Source: Oscillospiraceae bacterium (GTDB lineage: Bacteria > Bacillota > Clostridia > Oscillospirales > Ruminococcaceae). From it: a stretch of 64,000 bases of DNA. This document shows, piece after piece, positions 59,352 through 64,000 of this stretch. The translations under genes and the position numbers were made by a program. A model generated the notes under the pieces. That model had not been told where the DNA came from and did no database searches. It was given only the letters and a program-made list of their open reading frames with translations. Where the stretch lies: positions 806,001-870,000 of the forward strand of contig CP107210.1 in the NCBI GenBank assembly GCA_025757985.1. Direction: 5' to 3'. Each line of letters begins with the position of its first letter. Position 1 is the stretch's first letter.

Positions 59352-59974
59352 ATGAATACTATCATCATCGGCATTGCCGGCGGCACCGGCAGCGGCAAGA
59401 CCACCCTGACCGAAAAGCTGCGGGAGCATTTCGGCAGCAATGAGGTCAGCGTCATCAACCACGACAGCTACTATAAGCGCCATGACGAGCTTCCCTATGA
59501 GGAGCGCTGCAAGCTGAACTATGACCATCCCGACAGCTTTGACACGGCGCTGATGATCGCCCATCTGCAGGAGCTGCGCGCCGGGCATCCGGTGCAGGTG
59601 CCGGTGTATGATTACACCATCCACAACCGCAGCAACCAGACCGTGCTGGTGCAGCCCGCACCGGTCATCATCGTTGAGGGCATTTTGATCTTCGACTCCC
59701 CCGAGCTGTGCGAGCTGATGGACATGAAGGTCTTTGTGGACACCGATGCCGATTGCGCATCCTGCGCCGCATCGTCCGCGATGTCAAGGAGCGCGGCCGC
59801 ACGCTGGACAGCGTGGTAAGCCAATACCTGACCACCGTCAAGCCGATGCATGAGCAGTTTGTCGAGCCGAGCAAGCGCAAGGCTGACCTGATCGTGCCCG
59901 AGGGCGGGCGCAACCTCGTTGCGCTGGAGCTGCTCATCAAGTGGGTAGACAATCACCTGCACAACGCAGAATAA
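59352..59974 (+). pseudogene. udk: Uridine kinase with a frameshift
   Basis: Udk in two frames. Residues up to MKVFVDTDAD (about base 59750) are a good uridine kinase (GGTGSGKTT, SYYKRHDELPYEERCKLNYDHPDSFD, VIIVEGILIFDS). The frame then runs into unrelated sequence and stops at 59819. The rest (RILRRIVRDVKERGRTLDSVVSQYLTTVKPMHEQFVEPSKRKADLIVPEGG, in a frame offset by +2) is the normal Udk C-terminus. The change lies at GATTGCGCATC near 59748-59755, where one base seems lost. AAGGAG precedes the ATG. Confidence 0.88.
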
Positions 59975-59975
59975 A

Positions 59976-60020
59976 AAACAAATCCGGCAGGCGCTTTTTG
60001 AGGCGTCTGCCGGATTATTC
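59976..60020. terminator. Bidirectional terminator after udk
   Basis: AATCCGGCAG (59981-59990) pairs with CTGCCGGATT (60007-60016), with further GCGC pairing inside. It serves udk and the convergent antiporter gene. Confidence 0.82.
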
Positions 60021-60050
60021 GTTGCAGCAGGTTTATTGTCTGGGTATCTT

Positions 60051-61247
60051 TTACGCCTGTGCCTCGCTCGGATGCGCCACAGGCGGCATCTTGGTAAACA
60101 ACGCCTTCAGCACAAGCGGCGTGGCAACGCTGGACACCACGATCAGCAGGATGACCGCCGTGAAATAGACGGGATCGACGACGCCGACCTCCAGCCCCTT
60201 CTGGGCCACGATCAGGGCGACCTCGCCGCGGGTCATCATGCCGACACCGACCTTGAGGGAATCGCCCCAGTTGAAGCGGCAGACTCTGGCCGCCAGACCG
60301 CAGCCGATGATCTTGGTCAGCAGGGCCACCAGAACAAAGCAGATGCAGAACAGGAAAATTTCCGGCGTCAGGCCGCTGATGTCGGTTTTCAGACCGATGC
60401 TGGCGAAGAACACGGGGGCAAAGATGACATAGTTGCTGATGTCAACGCGGCGCTCAACATACGGTGCGTCCTGCATCGTGCAAAGAACGATGCCCGCAAT
60501 GTACGCGCCGGTAATATCGGCAATGCCGAAGTACTGCTCAGCGATGTAGGCCATGGCAAAGCAGAACGCAATGCTGACGATGGTGATGCGCTGGGTATGG
60601 GGGTTGCGGGCATCGAGCCACTTCATCGCATAATGGATGACAAGGCCGATGCCGACAGCAACCAGGAAGAATAGTGCCGTCTGGATCAGCACACCGCCGA
60701 TGCCGGTACCCTCGCCCGAGCTGGCGCCCAGCACGCAGGTCAGCACAATGATGCCGATGACATCATCAATGACCGCCGCGCTGACAATGGTCGTGCCGAG
60801 GAAGCTTTTCAGGTGGCCCAGCTCCTGCAGCGTTGCCACCGTGATAGATACGCTGGTGGCCGTCATGATCGTGCCGATGAACAGCGCGCGGTAAAACTCC
60901 GGGCTGCCCACGGCCGAAAAGCCATAGAATGCGCTGTAGAGCAGCGTGCCGCCCACCAGCGGCACAAAAACGCCGATGCAGGCGATGAGGGTCGCAATGG
61001 GGCCTGCGCGCAGCAGCTCCTTCAAGTTTGTGCCAAGGCCGGTCGTAAACATCAGCAGCACAACGCCGATCTCCGCAAAGGTCGAGATTGCATCACTGGT
61101 CTGCACCAGATTCAAAAGGCAGGGTCCGATAAGCAGGCCGGCAAGGATCTCGCCCACAACCTGCGGGGCCTTGCATTTACGGGCGACCAGCGCAAAGAAC
61201 TTTGCGCTCAGGATAATGATCGCCAAATCTCGAAAAATGGAATACAT
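60051..61247 (-). CDS. Monovalent cation:proton antiporter, CPA2 family
   Basis: A 398-aa membrane protein with about 12 hydrophobic segments. The GEILAGLLIGPCLLN entry, SVSITVATLQELG crossing helix and double Asp in SAAVIDDVIGI (the ion-binding pair of electrogenic NapA/NhaA-type antiporters) are present. No C-terminal Rossmann or TrkA domain, so KefB-type gating is absent. GGAGAGAGGATAGTTC precedes the ATG. Confidence 0.92.
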   Translation of the reverse strand: MYSIFRDLAIIILSAKFFALVARKCKAPQVVGEILAGLLIGPCLLNLVQTSDAISTFAEIGVVLLMFTTGLGTNLKELLRAGPIATLIACIGVFVPLVGGTLLYSAFYGFSAVGSPEFYRALFIGTIMTATSVSITVATLQELGHLKSFLGTTIVSAAVIDDVIGIIVLTCVLGASSGEGTGIGGVLIQTALFFLVAVGIGLVIHYAMKWLDARNPHTQRITIVSIAFCFAMAYIAEQYFGIADITGAYIAGIVLCTMQDAPYVERRVDISNYVIFAPVFFASIGLKTDISGLTPEIFLFCICFVLVALLTKIIGCGLAARVCRFNWGDSLKVGVGMMTRGEVALIVAQKGLEVGVVDPVYFTAVILLIVVSSVATPLVLKALFTKMPPVAHPSEAQA

Positions 61248-61474
61248 GAACTATCCTCTCTCCTTACAGCATGGTAATTCTCTCCGGCATGACCGCATAA
61301 TGCCCGCTGCCGATACGCCGAGCGCGATGACGCCCTTATAGTTTTAGCACTATACGCCGCCGTTTGCAAGAGGATAAAACGCGCAAAATATGCAGTTTGA
61401 GCGCACAATTTGCATGCACTTTGCCCATGCCGCCCACAGCCGCGAAAAACTTTTAAAAAACCGCAAAATAATGC
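61248..61474. other. Intergenic stretch upstream of the antiporter
   Basis: A 290-bp gap between the antiporter ATG and tRNA-Ser. Its left part holds a possible minus-strand promoter (TTGCAA and TATAGT near 61350-61370, poorly spaced), and its right part the tRNA promoter. No gene was seen. Confidence 0.5.
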
Positions 61475-61503
61475 TTGACATTTCCCGCGCACATTGTTAT
61501 AAT
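61475..61503 (+). promoter_or_regulatory. tRNA-Ser promoter, consensus
   Basis: TTGACA (61475-61480), 17-bp spacer, TATAAT (61498-61503). Perfect sigma-A consensus, as expected for a tRNA gene, about 36 bases before the tRNA. Confidence 0.9.
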
Positions 61504-61538
61504 AGCTCATGCAGTCAGGCGCTGCGCAAAAAGAATAT

Positions 61539-61630
61539 GGAAAGATGGCTGAGCTGGTCTAAGGCGCACGACTGGAAATCGTGTAGGGCCCCTAAAGCCC
61601 TCAAGGGTTCGAATCCCTTTCTTTCCGCCA
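61539..61630 (+). tRNA. tRNA-Ser(GGA)
   Basis: The acceptor stem pairs GGAAAGA (61539-61545) with TCTTTCC (61620-61626); discriminator G and encoded CCA follow. The anticodon arm reads CACGA-CTGGAAA-TCGTG with anticodon GGA, and a long variable arm and GGTTCGAATCC T-loop are present. It reads UCC/UCU. Confidence 0.96.
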
Positions 61631-61634
61631 TGTT

Positions 61635-61668
61635 AAAGGCTACATCCTATTTTGGATGTAGCCTTTTT
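61635..61668 (+). terminator. Terminator of the tRNA-Ser transcript
   Basis: AAAGGCTACATCC (61635-61647), loop TATTTT, GGATGTAGCCTTT (61654-61666) then TTC. A 13-bp perfect stem starting 5 bases after CCA. Confidence 0.93.
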
Positions 61669-61696
61669 CTTGTCTTTGCGGACGCTGCAGTCACAC

Positions 61697-61757
61697 AAAA
61701 CCGGATGCCGTGTGCGGGGTTATTCAGCCCCGCGCACGGTATCCGGTTTTGCTTTTT
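61697..61757. terminator. Long second hairpin upstream of blaI
   Basis: AAAACCGGATGCCGTG... (61697-61719) pairs with the complementary ...CACGGTATCCGGTTTT (61728-61750) over 23 bp with two mismatches, flanked by A-run and T-run. It may insulate the blaI promoter from tRNA readthrough, or be another repeat. No gene lies between it and the first terminator. Confidence 0.7.
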
Positions 61758-61789
61758 CTCCGCAATTTCTCCCTGTAGGGGAATTTTTG

Positions 61790-61818
61790 TTGACATTTTT
61801 GGTCTATTGTAGTAGACT
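61790..61818 (+). promoter_or_regulatory. blaI promoter
   Basis: TTGACA (61790-61795), 17-bp spacer, TAGACT (61813-61818). The first BlaI-type dyad covers the -10. Confidence 0.75.
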
Positions 61819-61848
61819 GTAAATAAAGATAGGTCTATTGCAGTAAAC
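61802..61848. promoter_or_regulatory. Two BlaI/MecI-type operator dyads
   Basis: GTCTATTGTAGTAGAC (61802-61817) has five perfectly paired end bases per arm (GTCTA/TAGAC). A second similar dyad, GTCTATTGCAGTAAAC, is at 61833-61848. The centres are 31 bp apart, about three helix turns. Copy 1 overlaps the -10 and copy 2 the leader, so a dimeric repressor would block its own transcription. Confidence 0.75.
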
Positions 61849-61863
61849 CAAAGGAGTATCCCC

Positions 61864-62241
61864 ATGCTGAACCATGAACCGCTCCGCCTTGCCGATGGCG
61901 AATACCGCTTTGCCTGCCTTGTGTGGGACAATGAGCCGCTGCCCAGCGGGCAGCTTGTTACGCTGGCCGCCGCCGCGCTGGGCTGGAAAAAAAGCACCAC
62001 CTACACCGTTTTGAAGAAGCTCTGCGAGCGCGGTGTACTGCAAAATTCAGACGGTCAGGTGACAAGCCTGATCCGGCGGGAGGATGTCCAGCAGGCCGAG
62101 AGTGCCGCCGTGGTGGACAAGACCTTCGGCGGCAGCCTGCCGCGCTTTGTGGCCGCCTTCCTCAACTCAAAGCCGATCAGCGAGGCCGAGGCTGCCGAGA
62201 TCCGCGCCCTGCTGGACGCCGCCCAACAAAAGGAGGGGTAG
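61864..62241 (+). CDS. BlaI/MecI-family repressor
   Basis: A 125-aa penicillinase-repressor family protein. The N-terminal winged helix is clear (LADGEYRFACLVWDNEPLPSGQLVTLAAAALGWKKSTTYTVLKKLCERGVL). The C-terminal part (SLPRFVAAFLNSKPISEAEAAEIRALLDAAQ) is the dimer domain cleaved on induction. AAAGGAG precedes the ATG. Three bases before the M56 protease start, the classic blaI-blaR1 pairing. Confidence 0.93.
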   Translation: MLNHEPLRLADGEYRFACLVWDNEPLPSGQLVTLAAAALGWKKSTTYTVLKKLCERGVLQNSDGQVTSLIRREDVQQAESAAVVDKTFGGSLPRFVAAFLNSKPISEAEAAEIRALLDAAQQKEG

Positions 62242-62243
62242 TT

Positions 62244-64000
62244 ATGCGCAGTATCGTACTTTCCTTTTTGCTGCTCAGCGCACGCGGCGCGGTGGCCGCA
62301 GCGGCAGTCTGGTGCGTTTGCCGGGCGCTGCGCCGCGCCCACGCCCCCAGCCGCCTGCTGTGCTGGCTGTGGCTGGCCGTGGGGGTACGGTTCGTGCTGC
62401 CGTGGGGCATTCCGCTGCGGCTGCCCCGCCCGCAAAGCGCCCCGCTGGCTGCCGCCGCCGACACCGTGCAGGAGCTGGGTGCGCTGCCGCTTCCGGATTT
62501 GGCACCGGCAGCACCTGCCGCTGCGGTCGCGCTGCCGTGGTACGCCCGGCTGACCCTTTGGCATGTACTGGCGGCAGTCTGGCTGGCCGGTGTGCTGGTG
62601 CTGGCGCTGCGCGGCCTTGCAGGCTATTGGCGGCTGCGCCGCAGCGTTGCACTGGCCTGCAGGGCACCGGACGGCTGCTACGGCGGGGCCTGTGTGGCTG
62701 CACCGTTCACACTGGGCATCCTGCACCCGCGCATCTATCTGCCGGACAGTCTGCGGGGCACGGCCCGGCAGGCCGTGCTGCTGCATGAGCAGACCCACAT
62801 CCGCCGCGGTGACCCGCTGACCAAGCCGCTGTTTTATGCCGCAGTCTGTCTGCACTGGTTCAACCCGCTGGCATGGCTGGCGTTCCGCGGTTTTGAGCGC
62901 GACATGGAGGCCGCCTGCGATGAGGCCGCCGTGCAGGGCCGCCCCCTGCCCGAGCGCAGCGCCTACTGCGAAACGCTGCTGCAGTTTGCCGTGCAGGGGC
63001 AGCGGGTGCCGGGCAGCCTGACCTTCGGGCAGGGCAGCGTAAAGGGGCGCATCGTGCATCTGCTGCACTACCGCCGTCTGGGCGCGGGGGCACTGGCGGT
63101 CTGCATAGCCGTGGTCGGCCTCTGCTTTGCCGCCTGCATGGTCCGACCGGAGCTGTCCGCACAGCCCGAGACCACAACAGCCGCACCGGAAAGCCCGGCC
63201 ACCGCCGAGACCGCCCAGCCAGCCGAAACGCCCGCGCCGGCGGTGCAGCCCTCTGCCCTGCCGACATTGAGCGATGCCGCAAACAGCCCGCGCTTCCTCT
63301 GCCCGGTCGATTACAAGTACATCTCCCGTTTCCGTTCGGACGAGGACGGACACCGCGGCGATGACCTCTGTGCGGATGAGGGCACCGAGATCCGCGCTGC
63401 CGCGGATGGCGTGGTGCTTGCCGCACAGGAGCATTACAGCTACGGCATTTTTGTCGAGCTTGACCACGGTACCGACGCCGACGGTCTGCGCTGGGTCACG
63501 CTGTACGCCCACATGAAGTCCTGCGCCGTTGTGCCCGGGCAGACCGTGACCGCCGGGCAGGTCATCGGGTACGTGGGTTCCACCGGGTACACCACCGGCA
63601 ATGCCTGCCATTTTGAGATGCGCATAAACGACATCCTTACGGAGCCGCGCTATTTTACCGCCTACACAGGCAGTGATGCCGCCGAGCTGACGCAGGAAAA
63701 GGCAGACGAAATTCTGGCCGAGGCCGTGCGCCACGCTGCTTCCGACCAGACGACTGCCGTTGATGGAGCTGCCGCCCTTTCCGGCGTGGATCTCTTTACC
63801 CTGCCGGTCGCGCCCCCGCCGCAGGTCAGCGGCTATGCCCCCGAAAACGGCCACTCCGGCATTGACTTTGCCGCCGAGGAGGGCGCGGAGGTTTACGCCG
63901 TTGCCGGTGGTATCGTGACCGCCGCCGACTACGATGTTGAAAAGGGCAACTATGTCGTCCTTGACCACGGCGGCGGGCTGGAAACAGAGTATCAGCACAT
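62244..64000 (+). CDS. M56 (BlaR1/MecR1-like) metalloprotease fused to two M23/LytM domains, 3' end outside window
   Basis: The frame is open from the ATG at 62244 to the window end (585 codons so far); AAAGGAGGGG lies 9 bases before. The first 290 residues are an M56 membrane protease: four spans, zinc motif HEQTH at His181, and a later acidic ligand region (ERDMEAACDEAAV). After the last span a Pro/Thr/Ala linker (about 315-345) leads to an M23 domain with zinc ligands His370 and Asp374 (HRGDD) and His456, and a second M23 domain beginning with His537-Asp541 (HSGID). The extracellular penicillin-sensor domain of BlaR1 is replaced by M23. In domain 1 the HxH motif reads A-x-H (Ala454), losing one catalytic His. 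Likely role: sense peptidoglycan and cleave BlaI. Confidence 0.9.
   Translation, partial: MRSIVLSFLLLSARGAVAAAAVWCVCRALRRAHAPSRLLCWLWLAVGVRFVLPWGIPLRLPRPQSAPLAAAADTVQELGALPLPDLAPAAPAAAVALPWYARLTLWHVLAAVWLAGVLVLALRGLAGYWRLRRSVALACRAPDGCYGGACVAAPFTLGILHPRIYLPDSLRGTARQAVLLHEQTHIRRGDPLTKPLFYAAVCLHWFNPLAWLAFRGFERDMEAACDEAAVQGRPLPERSAYCETLLQFAVQGQRVPGSLTFGQGSVKGRIVHLLHYRRLGAGALAVCIAVVGLCFAACMVRPELSAQPETTTAAPESPATAETAQPAETPAPAVQPSALPTLSDAANSPRFLCPVDYKYISRFRSDEDGHRGDDLCADEGTEIRAAADGVVLAAQEHYSYGIFVELDHGTDADGLRWVTLYAHMKSCAVVPGQTVTAGQVIGYVGSTGYTTGNACHFEMRINDILTEPRYFTAYTGSDAAELTQEKADEILAEAVRHAASDQTTAVDGAAALSGVDLFTLPVAPPPQVSGYAPENGHSGIDFAAEEGAEVYAVAGGIVTAADYDVEKGNYVVLDHGGGLETEYQH

Noticed and set aside
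59740..59760. Programmed ribosomal frameshifting in udk
   Set aside because: No slippery heptamer, stop codon or stimulatory hairpin is placed as needed, and Udk is not known to use it. A lost base is simpler.
62055..63998. A 647-codon minus-strand frame opposite the M56/M23 gene
   Set aside because: The plus strand has zinc motifs HEQTH and HxxxD in one open frame, a ribosome site and the BlaI partner. The minus frame is Gly/Arg/Gln-rich without motifs.

Overview
The window comes from a high-G+C, low-GC-lineage (Bacillota) anaerobe, most likely an Oscillospiraceae/Ruminococcaceae gut clostridium of the Faecalibacterium-Subdoligranulum-Gemmiger type. The grounds are AGGAGG ribosome sites, classic Firmicutes gene order (mazG-hup-rqcP-yabP-yabQ-divIC-S1 protein; recJ-relA-dtd-MBL-hemZ; ylxM-ffh-rpsP-khpA-rimM-trmD; cdaA-cdaR), radical-SAM porphyrin enzymes, and sporulation genes (yabP, yabQ, spoIIID). 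The genus is inferred from memory of such genomes, not measured. About 65 protein genes and one tRNA are supported. Most genes are on the minus strand.

Layout. 1-5.2 kb: end of a HemW-like gene, a three-gene ABC importer (NMT1/SsuA type), a divergent Crp/Fnr-family regulator with a dyad in its own leader, a GT2 glycosyltransferase and a flavin reductase. 5.3-16.1 kb: a sugar module on the minus strand. It holds a large membrane protein, a YesN-type response regulator, a YesM-type sensor kinase, a second sugar-binding lipoprotein, then mglB-mglA-mglC and a 66-aa membrane protein; a direct repeat abuts the mglB promoter. 16.2-24.2 kb: uvrC, HPr, trmD (fused to an acetyltransferase), rimM, khpA, rpsP, ffh, ylxM, and a divergent cysteine-synthase-like enzyme. 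24.2-31.6 kb: a MITE-like element, a WG/SH3 lipoprotein, an NYN-LOTUS protein, a THUMP methyltransferase and the yabR-to-mazG cluster. 31.7-46.6 kb: kinase, hemZ, MBL hydrolase, dtd, relA/spoT, recJ, XpaC-like protein, FAD protein, cdaR, cdaA, ispDF and a small unknown gene. 46.6-60 kb: a nucleoside salvage region (pyrimidine phosphorylase, NupN/NupA and a fused NupP-NupQ permease, a second BMP lipoprotein, cdd, deoD, dCMP deaminase, and udk with a frameshift), interleaved with a PflX-like radical SAM protein, a membrane protein and spoIIID. 60-64 kb: a CPA2 antiporter, tRNA-Ser(GGA), and a BlaI repressor followed by an M56 metalloprotease fused to two M23 domains (cut by the window end).

How it fits together. 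The sugar module looks like a three-component sensor (lipoprotein, kinase, regulator) controlling a galactose/ribose-type importer. The nucleoside region couples uptake with deamination, phosphorolysis and phosphorylation. The BlaI/M56-M23 pair looks like a wall-sensing circuit whose two operator dyads overlap its own promoter region.

Intergenic DNA carries several mobile-looking small repeats: an about 88-bp element with TGTAGGGG/CCCCTACA ends whose terminal hairpins vary in sequence yet stay paired (five composite and three short copies), a second hairpin family near 23.1 and 35.2 kb, a nested pair at 9.5-9.7 kb, and a 172-bp TTAA-flanked MITE-like element. No rRNA operon, CRISPR array, phage or full insertion sequence was seen. 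All calls rest on reading the sequence; no database search was run.
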